NCBI RefSeq assembly: GCF_037392515.1
Contig: NC_090291.1
Location: 15,775,501 to 15,839,500, forward strand
Direction: 5' to 3'
Length of the DNA: 64,000 nt
Origin: Haliotis asinina
Lineage: Eukaryota > Mollusca > Gastropoda > Lepetellida > Haliotidae
A program made the position numbers and the translations under genes. Under the pieces are notes generated by a model. That model was not told where the DNA came from. It was given only the letters and a program-made list of their open reading frames with translations, and did not search any database. Shown piece after piece: positions 11,020 to 23,120 of the stretch (the stretch's first letter is position 1; each line of letters opens with the position of its first letter).

Positions 11020-12470
11020 CTAGCTGTAAGGCACATTTTCTCATTCAGTTGCCTTTTCTCGCTTATTTCCATTTTCATTGCAAGATGACACAGCCTATTT
11101 GTGCATGTATTCAGTACTCTCACCAGAACAGACTTCTATGGTATAAGATATTAAAAGCTACATGACCACCCCAAAAGCCTATGTTACACAAATTAAAATC
11201 ATGCATACCTTGTCACAAGCAGAAATGCTTTCCTGTCAAAGCATAGTGCAAAAAGTTTATTAATATGCTTTTATAGAGAGCCAGTGTATATGTTGGGTAA
11301 AAATCTTTTTATGACAAGGTTTTGTGTCCCTTATCGGGATTGGTCATTCATTAAGGGAGGGATCATTTTAAGATACCTACTTGTGTTTTTCAAGTATTTT
11401 GAAATCATCAAAATCGTATGTGATTGCCAAGTTTTGATTGCTATGGCAATATAGTATTGTCCGAAACAAAACAGCTCTGTATATCCCAAGTGATAAAATA
11501 TTATATGAACTTGTCCATAGAGTCCTTGTTCATTTGTAATACCAGTAATATCTCTGTATCTTTTTATGAGGGATTTTCCATTGTTTTTGAAAATATCCAT
11601 TATTTTCTCACCATTAACACCAACAACTGTTCAACTTCACCCCCAACAAAAGATAGTATCTTAAAATCAAACTATAATCTATTTGCAATGTTTGCGCAAC
11701 ATCACACCCCTCATTACAGCAGAGAAATCAGGGTGAACAAAAATATATATATATATATACAGTTTGTGATAAATTGTAAAAAATTCTCATAGTTCTTTTT
11801 AGCAAAAATAGTTCTAGTGTTGCAGTGTACATCTTACAGGAAGCAGTTTATTTGACTGACATAAGAAAAGGGTCTTAAAATGTCACAAAATTATAGGAGG
11901 AAAGTTTAGGAGATAAATATTTATTAGAATTAAACATGGTTCTATATTATGAATGTGTTGATTGTGTCACCATTAACCCCCTTTCCTAGATGTTTTCTAC
12001 TCTTCTACTGATTCATATCTTTAGAATGTTTTGCTGTTATTTCTTTATAATCTTTATAATCTTTATAATCTTTATAATCTGCTTAATCACATGTTAGCTA
12101 GTTGAATAATGCTCACAATCAAATGTCTGAGATTTTCAGAATACAGTTGTGTCATGCAGACCAATTTTGAGAACTAGTTTGGAAAGTTTTCTGTATCTTT
12201 GCGACATATACTCTTATATAATGTATATATTTACCACTTTTTGTGACATTTACAGGATTCAGTCATGCATGACTGTGATTGTTTATTTATCCTGTAAAAT
12301 TTGGTGTATGTTTTTTCAATTAAAACTTTGCTCACTATTACCTTTTACATCTTTGTCATTGTCCATGCCTCACTGTTCTAATATTATGTTGTTTTACATT
12401 GTTTGTATTTATTGTTTTTATACATTTGTATATCATAAACTTGTTTTACCATATCTTGTCTTGTGTGTCT
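11020..12470. other. AT-rich intergenic stretch with one 9-bp microsatellite
   Basis: No gene recognised. CTTTATAAT is repeated four times at 12043-12078. A short (TA)n run lies near 11744-11760. Confidence 0.6.
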
Positions 12471-12474
12471 GTGT

Positions 12475-12545
12475 TGTGGGCTAGCAGATGGAGTGTTTGC
12501 CTTGGTAGCAGCTAGAGCATCTGTGTTTGATCCCATGCTGTGTCA
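12475..12545 (+). repeat. Possible tRNA-like SINE head
   Basis: GGGCTAGCAGATGGAGTG ... GTGTTTGATCCC resembles an A-box/B-box pair of a tRNA-derived element distinct from family A. No acceptor stem or intact cloverleaf is visible. Confidence 0.3.
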
Positions 12546-12639
12546 AAAAGACAACAAAAGATTCTAGTTTGCATGACAACCCGACACTTGGCATTAGGGT
12601 TAAAACAAGAGCTGATGACTCAGGATCATTGTCGTCTCG

Positions 12640-12885
12640 GTTGGGCCACAGTTGGTCTTCATCAACAGATGCTTGTTATAAGAGGCGACTAACAGGGTAG
12701 TCTGGCTCCCTGGCTTGGCTGACACGTCATCACATCCCAGTTGTGACAATAGATTCTCATGATGCTGATCATAGACATTCTTATGATGTTGATCACTGGA
12801 CTGTCTGGTCAAGACTTGATTATTTACAGACTGCCGCCATATAGCTGGAATAATGTTGAGTGTGATGTTAATAGACAAACAGTTA
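12640..12885 (+). repeat. SINE family B copy with internal duplication
   Basis: Contains ATAAGAGGCGACTAACAGG and ATTTACAGACTGCCGCCATA. The segment around ATTCTCATGATGCTGATCA is repeated as ATTCTTATGATGTTGATCA. Confidence 0.85.
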
Positions 12886-12944
12886 CTCATGAATAGTTAA
12901 AGGTGTTCATTATGTGAGTTTATGTCTTGCTGCAGTAAGGCTCT

Positions 12945-13170
12945 CCAATAACAGGCGACTATGCTTGTCGTAAGAGGCGACTAACGGGATCGGGTGGTCA
13001 GACTTGCTGACTTGGTTGACATATGTCATCAGTTCCCAATTGCACAGATCGATGCTCATGTTGTTGATCACTGGATTGTCTGGTCCAGACTCGATTATTT
13101 ACAGACGGCCGCCATATGGCTGGAATATTGCTGAGTGTGACGTAAAACTAAACTCACTCACTCACTCTCC
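12945..13170 (+). repeat. SINE family B copy, well preserved
   Basis: Carries TGTCGTAAGAGGCGACTAAC, GATCACTGGATTGTCTGG and the tail TAAACTCACTCACTC. Confidence 0.92.
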
Positions 13171-13436
13171 AATAACATAAATGTTCAAAGGGAGTTACCT
13201 TCCACTATGGGCATCATGACATGATAAGGGACTGGACCAAATATGGATACTGGAGTTGGTGAATCAAGGTTAGGACAGTCTTAACCAATAATCCACATTA
13301 GGACGTTATACAAAAAACATTGAATCATCTGACTTGGGGAGAATAATCCATAAATATTACACACACAGGTAGGTGTCTTTGTTATGATGTCTCCATTACA
13401 CTATATTAGGTTCTCCCTAATGGGTTCAAGGTGCCT

Positions 13437-13676
13437 GACCCGTGAAGATCTAGAATAGGTCTTCAGCGGACCATCCTTGCTATGAAAGGTGATTATGCAT
13501 AAGAAGCGACTAACGGGATTGGGCGGTCAGGTTTGCTGACTTGGTTGACACATGCAGATCGATGCTAATGCTGTTGATCACTGGATTGTTGGTTCCAGAC
13601 TCAATTATTTACAGGCTGCCGCCATATAGCTGGAACATTGCTGAGTGCAGCGTAAAACTAAACTCACTCCGGGGTC
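13437..13676 (+). repeat. SINE family B copy with 5' head
   Basis: Starts with the family 5' head ACCCGTGAAG...TAGAATAGGTCTTCAGC, then GCGACTAACGGGATTGGG. The tail is short (AACTCACTCC). Confidence 0.9.
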
Positions 13677-14000
13677 CACAAAGCATGTGGCAACAAAATG
13701 ATATTGAAATAACTTCAGTTAATCAATATTCACTGAGGAATTAATCCAAACACATCTTGTTTTATCTCTCGTATGTTTCATTTAGTTTCTGAAACGCAAC
13801 AGTATTTATCCCTAATACAGTGTAATGTGGTAGGTGTCAGTCTGTCTAATGTGTTATAAGGAAACACTTTTAGCATGGCTCTCATGCGTTCTTGTGTCAT
13901 GTAGTGACTTGTAAATGTACTTATGACATTAGTAGTAAACAACTGAAGCATCCATAAAATGTCAGGTTTGATAAATACAGATTTTAGCCACCTCTGTGTG

Positions 14001-14155
14001 GGTGAGTTTAGTTTTATGCCTTTTTTGGCAATATTCCAGCAATATCATGGCAGGGGACACCAGAAAAAGGTCTCACACATTGAAACTGTGTGAGGAATCC
14101 AACCCAGGTCTTCAGCAAGGCAAGCGAACACTTTAACCACTAGGCCACCCCACCG
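14001..14155 (-). repeat. SINE family A copy, nearly complete
   Basis: Reverse orientation: GAGTTTAGTTTTATGCC at the left, TTTAACCACTAGGCCACCCC at the right. Confidence 0.9.
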
Positions 14156-14746
14156 TTCCCAGCCGCCTTTGGCAGGGAGCAGTCAAAGGTTTGTCCTCTT
14201 TAAATACAAATGAATATGACAGGCTTTCTTGTTAAAGAAATCTTGCTGTTAGTGCCTAGGGGCCATTCATAATTTATGGCTTGGGGTATGTGTGTGATGA
14301 TTTTTATTCAGGATCATGTACAATGTGAATTACACCCCACCCACCCCCACCCCTCGTACATGTATACAAAACTGATCATTCACACACCATTATTTGATAC
14401 ACTGGTAAGAATAAAACCAAGGGCACTATTCAGAGATGAAGATTTAATTTCAATAACAAATGACAATTTCATAAATAGATTCAAATAAAACTTCAATGGA
14501 ACTCTACATGACTTTCACCAAATTCTAAGAATGTGATAAGCATACGAAGAATGATGAATAGTAAGTAATATTTCGAAGGAACTTGAAATCAACACTTTGT
14601 TCGGATACAGGACGCCAGGGTCAAGAAGCAGAATAAATACTTTGGAATTGACATCCATATAATGACAGCAAAGTCCATGTAGAGTGACAGACCCCCTACC
14701 CCCCATCCCTCACGCAATGCATGTTGATCCTCCCTCCCCTTGGATC
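14156..14746 (-). other. Probable 3' untranslated region of DYNLRB and flank
   Basis: Downstream of the DYNLRB stop on the minus strand. A minus-strand AATAAA occurs at 14303-14308, about 440 bases past the stop, and is a possible polyadenylation signal. No gene is recognised. Confidence 0.3.
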
Positions 14747-17700
14747 CTAACTCTGGATGACAATCATCAAGTAATCATGGTCTGAAACAGAAAACAACAT
14801 TCCTCAATATTCTGAAAAACTGACAATGACCAAGCAAAAATATCCAAGTCAAGCTGATTTAAATAGACCCCATGCCTTTTCTGTCTTACATTAGATTGTG
14901 GATCTTCATAGAAGTTAAAAGAATTTTCATCTAGTGGTAACCAAACTTCTGTACTATACAAGTTTCAGTTGACTGAAATAATCATCAGCTCATCCTATCA
15001 CTACTTGACCAGTGGTCAGTGGTCGTTCATAATTTATGGCTAGGGGGTGGAGTATTTACATTGTGAATGACCCAATTCACCCCATAATTTATGTGCAAAG
15101 TAAAACACCCGCACCCCCTGCACAATATGTACAATATCAATTATCCCTACCCTCTTTCCATAAATTTTAAGCATAATCTTTTAAGATTTTTATGTACATA
15201 ACTGATGAACATCAACATCACTACCTCTCACCACCCCCCACCCCCACCCAATCTGCTCGAAAATGAATGTATGTATTACTGCCAGAACGTTGTTTTGTAA
15301 TATCAAATATAATATTTCAAGTGGATCAACCATTTTTATCAGCATAACTAGTTCATTCAAAGAAACCTCAACAGAGTCAACACAACCTCAACAGAGTCAA
15401 CACAACCTTAACACAACCTCAACAGAGTCAACACAACCTCAACACAACCTCAACAGAATCAACACAACCTCAACATGTATGTTTTTCTCACCTGGTGCAC
15501 ACATAATCTCATGTTTTTTCGTCCTGAGTCTGAAGAAGCACAACTCATTCTGTGGGTCAATATCTCGGATACAGCTCTTTGCTTTGGCTGCTAAGGAATG
15601 AATCAGACCGGCATACTGGACAGTGGTTGAATTGTCCAGCGTTGTCCTGATTGGGATGCCTGTAACAAACACAGAAGCAAGTCACATTAACACCACTATC
15701 AACAATATTTCACACAAATCATGTCTGCCTGAGACAAAAACCAGAGGACATGTTGGTGTAGGATGTTTATCATTATGCTGACAAAGCTAGAAAATAAATC
15801 CGAGCGAATACTGGATTAAAAAAAAACACAAAAAGGTTTTCATTGAGGGACATAACTCTATACAGCACATTCAAAGGCCCTCATGTCATTGCGAGAATTA
15901 AAGACCGTCACATGCAATCTATACATAATCATGATTGGCCTATCGATCACCACTCACGACTCTACCAGTTCTTTATTATTATTTCTGCAAGTCGATTGAA
16001 AGCCGATTTTGACTCTAAACCAAGTGATTAAGACACAAATGGAAACACCAGCAATGGGCTTCACACATTGTACCCATGCCTTCAGGATGACAGACAAACG
16101 CATATTTCCACTAGGCTACCCTACCACCCCTGGAATCATAAAATCAGAACCGCGAGCGCCCGCGAACACTCAATCCTGAACGCCTGTGTCCGGACAAGCA
16201 CCCACGAGCGCCCGCAAACAATCCTCACAGCTGCCTTGCCAAGCAAACAAAGATGGCGACCATGTTTAATGAAAACGAAAAAAACATTCTAAGCATCATC
16301 ATTGGTTAGCATCCACCTGACGAAGGGGCAAGGAATAGCCAAGAAACGATGTGTAAACAATAAAGAGGAAGTTGACATCCATAACATTTTGTTTTATACA
16401 TGTTTAATGTCATTTGTCACAACTTGCCCTATTCCGTAACCTCCAAGAAGACGACGAAAAGGTGTTCCGGTTTTCTCGGAATAACACGAGCTGGTTAACG
16501 AATGGCTTAATGTAACCAGGCACTCACATACATACAGGACCTATGTAAGAGCTCACAGGAGGCAATTGCACAGGCACTCACGGTTCTGGGCACGCATCCG
16601 GTTGACCTAAACGGTCATGTGTGTCTGTTTTTGATGAAAATTGTGTCTGAAGAAAGATTAACAGTATTACCTTCACTGTTGACAACAATGATTCCCATGA
16701 CACCTCTGTGAGCCTGGATCCTCTTAAATGTTTCTTCTACGTCAGACTGCGGAAAGAACAAAATGTTTTCAATAGTTCAGTCAACATAAATACTCAGGGA
16801 TTGGGAAAGGCTGGGGCCATGGGCCATTTTGCACATTAGACTGAAAAATGGCCCATTAAAATTTTGAAGTTTACTACTGATACAAGGGCAGTGGCCCATT
16901 CTAAATTCATAAAATGGCTAATAATCCTGAAAATAGCCCATTGTCAAAGTTCTCTTTCCCCATCCCTGAGTACTAGAAGTTTATATCAGTTATTAACACA
17001 AATACTGCAACATGTGTACACATGGGGTCATTATTGCTTACATGTATATTGCATTAAAGCAAAAAATTAAAGGGAATTATTGAACAAGTTAAGTCTTTGA
17101 ATCTGATAAAGATCAGACTTTAACCTTACAGTTATATATAAATATTCCTTGACTACATGCTTCGTATGGACCATTAATTACACTGTTGATCAATTCTGAT
17201 GCCAAAGTCCAATGTCATAAAGATATTGTGTGGCTGACAATTTTATAACTTTCGTGCATCATGTTGTAACTAAAAACAACCTTTTCATTGTTCATATATG
17301 TAAAGTGGCATTCAGACCTAAATGAGTCCTTGTCTCCTTAAGGATTGTTCCTCTTACATTTAAATCTTGGGAGCCCCGACAATAATTTGACCCGTGAAGG
17401 TCCCGGGATAGAATAGGCCTTCAGCAACCCATGTTTGCCAACTATGCTTGTCGTAAGAGGCGACTAACGGGATCGGGTGGTCAGACTTGGTTGACACATG
17501 TCATCGGTTCCCAACTGTGCAGATCGATGCTCATATTGTTGATCACTGGCTTGTCTGGTCCAGGCTCGATTATTTACAGATCGCTGCCATATAGCCGGAA
17601 TATTGCTGAGTGTGGCATAAAACTAAACTCACTCACTCATCCAACAATAATTTAACTTTTAATTTATGACAATGATGTGTAGAGTTCATAATTTGTATTG

Positions 17701-18959
17701 TTTCAAATAAAATATAAAGATTCACTTTAATGGAAAGGAGAACATTTGCCCTGTTAATGAACAGGCCAACATGGAAATGCATAGCTGTGTATGTTTCACT
17801 CAGGGGTTCACCTAGGGTTCCCAGCTAAGGACTCTTTGCTGACAGTTTGTTGGTAAATCAGTATTTTCCTCAAATTAGTCAGTGGTTGAGAATTCAATTC
17901 ACCAAGGCCATTACTACTTAACAAAAAAAGTGGAAATTCCAATTTGGGGGCCGTTACTGACACCTGCAGCAGATGTGAGGTTAAATACTGGCCTCTGAGT
18001 AGGTCTCGATAAATCTGTTTCACTGAGTTAGTTCAACATTAAATGATCATGAATCAAATTTTATACATGTATCTACTACCAGCATAATTAGTAGCTAACC
18101 ATTGGTCTCAAGACATTTGTGGAGCATCAGACATGTTCAGATGTCCTTCTGACAAAATAGTCTTCAAAGGCTTAGTGAAATCACATGATTAAGATCATGA
18201 TAAAGTGTTGTGCATACTATAAAAAATACATTGTACATCATAGGCAATCAAAGACATTTTGAATATAAACGTTCAACAAGTTAATGGTTTGCTATGTTCC
18301 AATGTACGATATCTGTATCGATTTCCGAATGTAAATTGGAAATGAAAAGTGACAGCACGAAAGTGACAAGGTATTTGTTGAAAATACCTGGGAGTTGCTA
18401 CTGATATTTTTCCCTGGCATGATTTAGACTAGAAGAATGAGGGATTTGGAATGAAGCACTGTCCCATACACAAGCAATATTTGCATATGGATATTTGTAA
18501 TATTGGTTGAAAATGTTCTTGAATAACAATCAGATATCTACTGTTGGATACGTTATTATGAGTACCACAGTGTGTTGCTGATGGTTTAAGGTAATAATAT
18601 CTACATGTGGCTTTACTGGCCCAAGTCCTTGGCAACTGTGACAACACACGCACCATTCGCCCTGATCAAAATCATACACCGATGAATTAGTTAAACGCGA
18701 GGACACGTAAGGTTAGCTGAGAAGGCAATGTGAACTTATACAGTATCTTAGAAATATTTGAACATGTGTTGTTATGTACTCCTAAGATGCAGGTGCTTGG
18801 AATGTAAAGAGAAAAGAGCATCAGAAACGTTTTCACAGTGGGTGACTCATAGATAAATAGACTGCTTCGTATTTCGATCGAAAAAATAAGGACGTTTCAG
18901 ACATTATTTGCTTAACTATAACAAAGTTTTCTTCATTTTAACTTGGAAATACTCACCAT
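14747..18959 (-). CDS. DYNLRB1: Dynein light chain, roadblock type, 4 exons
   Basis: Coding exons, in transcript order on the minus strand: 18959-18957 (the ATG alone), 16746-16671, 15659-15492 and 14781-14747. All junctions are GT..AG and in phase, giving 93 residues (human DYNLRB1 has 96). Roadblock proteins form a homodimer on the intermediate chains of cytoplasmic dynein and intraflagellar dynein-2. Family stretches visible are [20 protein letters not shown] (residues 16-35 or so), [20 protein letters not shown] and the end [10 protein letters not shown]. The single roadblock/LC7 domain fills the protein. The last exon is only 35 bases and the first contributes only the start codon. Upstream of exon 1 are ETS and E-box motifs. 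No defect is seen. Confidence 0.95.
15360..15475. repeat. Short tandem repeat in DYNLRB intron 3
   Basis: CAACCTCAACAGAGTCAACA is repeated with deletions about five times, next to the splice donor of DYNLRB exon 3. Confidence 0.85.
16036..16130 (-). repeat. SINE family A fragment
   Basis: GGGCTTCACACATTGTACCC ... CACTAGGCTACCCTACC; the tail is missing. Confidence 0.7.
17388..17640 (+). repeat. SINE family B copy, near full length
   Basis: The 5' head (CCCGTGAAGGTCCCGGGATAG), TGTCGTAAGAGGCGACTAAC, the core and tail are all present. It lies in DYNLRB intron 1 on the opposite strand to the gene. Confidence 0.92.
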
Positions 18960-19150
18960 GATTGCAGGCCGGGGTGTCGTTGCTAGGGTATGTCCCTCTA
19001 CCTGTGTTGACAAGAATCTGCCTGCGTTTACTTCGACACTTCCGGTACACAAGCAATCGGCAAATGTCGCCCTTATCACGGATACAGCCGAAGTTATGCC
19101 TTCTATCACGTGACGTGGTTGGGGTTGCTAGGTTCACTGGTTGATGTTTC
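18960..19150 (-). promoter_or_regulatory. DYNLRB promoter / 5' untranslated exon
   Basis: A CpG-richer block directly before the DYNLRB start codon. It contains an ETS/GABP site (CCGGAAGTG on the minus strand, 19037-19045), a palindromic E-box TCACGTGA (19106-19113) overlapping TGACGTGG, and two GTTGCTAGG half X-boxes (about 18979 and 19124). Confidence 0.55.
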
Positions 19151-19159
19151 CATATCAAC

Positions 19160-20149
19160 GCCGGAGGATAAAGCTTACTGATTAATCTGGACTAATTTGT
19201 TCTTATCAAATACAATAAATATTGAAAACCGCAATTAATTTTGGTGCACATTAGCACGAATAATTAAATTTGTTTCAAAAGAGAAGTACGTCTCTATCAC
19301 AAGAGAGAAAATATATCACTTCAAAAACGCCCTATAAGATCCTATGACAGTTATCGTTTTGTCTTTTATCAGAGCGAGAACACATATTTTTCAGAGTGAG
19401 AAAAAGGTTGTTTATGTATAATATTTAGGCACACAATACAAAAGGTACACTCCTGGGAACTTTGGTAATAAAAGTATTTTGAAATTTATATTTTAAACCG
19501 TTTAGTTTACACTTAGTAACTTCATTAAAATGTCTCCCATACGATGGAATTATTTCAATTTCACTAAATAATGTAAAGGGGGAGGAGGGAAAGGGGTAAG
19601 GGCAGGAATTAATGAGAAAAATTAAAAATCTTATATTTTTTCTATACAGTTTGCCATGGCAGACAGCCAAGAGAACATTTTTCGTAATAAAATTTCGAAA
19701 CTACTCTCATTCCCTCGAAATCCGTAAATCTGATTAATTTGTAATGAAAACGTCGATTTCTTTGTTGATTAAAGTGTTGTAAGAAAGCCCGGATTAGGAG
19801 ACGCCTGAGAGATTTGCCCATTTGAGCTTTGTACGGTATTTTAGCTTACCACCTTCTATCAGCTTAATGTGGCAGTAAAGCCTGACGAGATGCGGGCCTG
19901 AGAGTTGTACAGTGTCGGTCAAAACCCAGGATGTGTATAGAAGAGAAAATGCTTGGATTAAGATCTGGGCCACTCTTGGATTCAAACTCACGATCACAAT
20001 ATTCCAGCACACCAAAGGGACGCAATTTTGCTAATCAAAATGTGGCGTCTCGCTGCCACGGGTTCATCTGTCTCTACCATTCCCCAGCCACCACTTAACA
20101 CCAAAGATTTTACACTCATTGCATACAGGCTACACTACATGCATGCATA
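19160..20149. other. Intergenic stretch, nothing recognised
   Basis: AT-rich first half, mixed second half. No convincing gene frame and no recognisable SINE copy. Confidence 0.5.
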
Positions 20150-20613
20150 CCTTGCCGGTTGTACTTAACTGCATATACAGTCCCTGGAGGTTGTACATAA
20201 CTGCATAGTCCCTGGGGGTTGTGCTTAATTACAGACCATGGAGGTTGTACTCAACTACATACAGTCTATGGAGGTTGTACGTAACTTTCATACAGTCTAT
20301 GGAGGTTGTACTCAACTACATACTGTCTGTGGAGGTTGTACTCAACTACAGACAGACCATGGAGGTTGTACTCAACTACATACAGTCTATTGATGTTGTA
20401 CTTAACTACGTAATCTCTGTGGAGGTTGTACTTAAATACATACTGTCTGTGGAGGTTGTACTTAAATACATACTGTCTGTGGAGGTTGTACTTAAGTACA
20501 TACAAATCTTGGATGTTGTACTTAACTACATACAAATCTTGGATGTTGTGCTTAACTACATACAGACAATGGAGATTGCACTTAACTACACACAACTACA
20601 CAATGCGTTTTAG
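20150..20613. repeat. 30-bp minisatellite
   Basis: About 15 units of roughly 30 bases with core GGAGGTTGTACTTAACTACA. The central spacing is exactly 30. Because 30 is a multiple of three, frames on both strands stay open and translate to 10-residue repeats; these are not genes. Confidence 0.93.
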
Positions 20614-20663
20614 GCTTACTGTAAGTATATTCACATACAATGATATAGGTTTCTGTGCTTTGG

Positions 20664-20768
20664 ACCCGTGAAGGTCTGGGGTAGAATAGGTCTTCAACAA
20701 CCTATGCTTGCCATAAAAGGCAACTGTTTGTTGTAAGATGTGTAAAAAACTAAATTCACTCACTCTTT
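20664..20768 (+). repeat. SINE family B copy, internally deleted
   Basis: The head ACCCGTGAAGGTCTGGGGTA and CCATAAAAGGCAACTG jump directly to the tail AAATTCACTCACTC. Confidence 0.8.
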
Positions 20769-20770
20769 GC

Positions 20771-22659
20771 TTTGACTTCACCAGACGTGTAGCAGAGTAA
20801 ATATGCAAGGGAGATAACTCTACACATCTCTTCACTTTAATCTGAAACTCACCCACAATCATAACTGAAGGTCACATAAGTAAAATCCAAAGCTTACTGC
20901 AACTGTCAAAAAGTCTGCATTTTTAAGCAAAACAGGAATCACAGATCATCCTTAAATAAACAATCACACTTACATCATGCTTTGTGGAGATGATAATAAA
21001 AATAAAAAATGACAGAAGAGTATATTTTAGATAGTAGATTTTATTTATCAACACATAATGTAACAAACAGTGTATACAACACATTCATAACAGCAGCAGC
21101 AGAAGCTGAGCATTTCTCCTCAGCATAAAACCTTGTGAACGTTTAGTACACATTTGCATATTGTACAATTGGTGTATGTGCGATCTGTACAAAAACAAAT
21201 CTATTCTCAGATCAACATTAAAAACAATGCAGCACAAGAAAATAAGAGCATAAATAGCTTTGAATAATGGCTAAAAAAGCGACACAAATGCAATTAGGGT
21301 GGGAGAAACAGAATATGTGTTCAAACTCAAAATACAATTTGCTCTGAATATACAAATTCAAAATGTTTAACAGCAGCCTTTTAGCTTATTTTGTTTTCGT
21401 CCCCATACTGGATGGTCCTGACTTATTCAAGTAACAGAGAAACAAAAAGATAAACTTCAGGTTTTCAGCAGTGATATTCATATGAAGGGTTTGTTAGGTT
21501 GTCCGGTGTCAATCATATAAAAGACAACATAAGTTCAAGAAGTCATAGCACATTTCTAACACAGATAAACTGAAACAAACCATAACTGGAACAAAAAATG
21601 AAACTCTTAAAAGAATAAAATACTTAAAATCATACTCCTTCCTCCATCAAATAGTTTCATAGACAACGCTTAGTTAACACAACCATACATCAATATTTCA
21701 AACTAAGCAATAACTAATAATAAATCTCTAAAGTTTGATCCCAAATAGGTACTGCAATACGTCTTGTAACACTAGAATGTAAACAATGCTGGTACTACAG
21801 ATTCATATCCACACAAGTCTATTCATACCGATTAAAACAATTATCTTAACTAACATCCAAATATTTATATTCTCTGATTAAAACAAAAAAGATCTACCAG
21901 TAGGATGTACACATTCTGTTGATACAACTATTGGACGGACATATTCAGCAGTCGTCATGGGGCTTCATCATATGAACAGATTTAAATAATTATTCAAACA
22001 TCACCGCTATTTTTTCTAGCAAAGTAATGATCCAGTTCACTGGCCATTTTTAATTCTTTTAATGCTTTTGTCTGATTAATTCAGCAATATTCGTGAAAAT
22101 TTAGTAGATGAATTAGTTACAAACTTATTCAAAGAGGAATAACTTACAAACTTGTTCAAAGAAATATCCAAACATATTATTTTTTGATACACAAAATAAT
22201 TATCGAATGGCTGGACGGATGGATTTCATTCTCATAATGGTTAGACGGATAAATGTCTTAAATGTCTGGAATCATAGCCAGAGAATGAAGATAAATGGAC
22301 ATTGCACATAATTTCATCAGCAGATGGATAAATGATTATAATGGTTATTCAGGCTAGTAGTACAAATATACTTACTTGATAAATATAAGTATTTGTAGAA
22401 CAGCAGTGGAGTATTGAAACATATGGACGGATAATAACTGGATACATCTGGGATTCATAACAAGTTTACTAAAGCAGCAATATTTTGTTCAAAACAGACT
22501 TTTTAGAAGGTCATTTCTTTTAAAATCAGAGGTAACTTCAAATCACTTTAAATGCAATGATTTATAAGTAAGGATTAAAGCTTTTTTATTTCCACTGGGT
22601 CATTTATCAGTGAAATTAAGAAAAACAAGCAGTTTTCATTCCAAACTTGGTGCTGTAAC
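20771..22659. other. AT-rich intergenic stretch downstream of the Sel1-repeat gene
   Basis: No gene recognised. Scattered GGATGGATAAATG-like words occur at 22200-22440. A gggagataactc-type motif lies at 20806-20820. Confidence 0.5.
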
Positions 22660-23018
22660 TAGGGGTGAAACGGTACACTACTATGGTACAGAAGTACTGT
22701 TGTACAAAGCCTTCCGTTTGGTCCGTTTCTGTTCAGGAAATGAGATATGATCATAGTGCAAGATACTGACATGACCAAACCTTACAGTAATGCATAGATT
22801 TGACAAAACAACTTTATTTCTAAATATTTTAGAAAAGGTTTTAAAAGACTGATAAAAGGATGGTACGAAAACAAGAAATACAGCACTGTTGAATTGCATT
22901 ATGGTATAATAAAAAAAGAAATAAGAAAGTGAAATCCCAAATATGACATATGTTGTAATAAAAAAAAAGTGAAAATGCTGCGGTTCTCCTAATATCATGG
23001 CATACCATTTCACCCCTA
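22660..23018. mobile_element. hAT-like MITE, 359 bp
   Basis: The left end TAGGGGTGAAACGGTA and the inverted right end (TACCATTTCACCCCTA) match over about 16 bases with one mismatch. The TAGGGGTG...ACGGTAC start resembles known animal hAT families. The flanking 8-mers GCTGTAAC and ATGTTAAC are only partly alike, so the target duplication is eroded or uncertain. There is no coding frame. Confidence 0.65.
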
Positions 23019-23120
23019 ATGTTAACTATAATCTGTTGTAGACATTGGTGCTGCATCTCGCCCACTAGGCAGGTCCAGACAAATCCTTCAACACACTGAT
23101 CAGGTGAGAACCTCCACAAC

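Noticed and set aside
16241-16270. AAGATGGCGACCATG as a gene start
   Set aside because: The frame from the second ATG closes after a few codons ([15 protein letters not shown]), and the site lies in DYNLRB intron 2; no supporting exon was found.
20221-20613. Open frame of 130 codons with repeating WRLY...STT residues
   Set aside because: It is a translation of the 30-bp minisatellite; the reverse strand is equally open.
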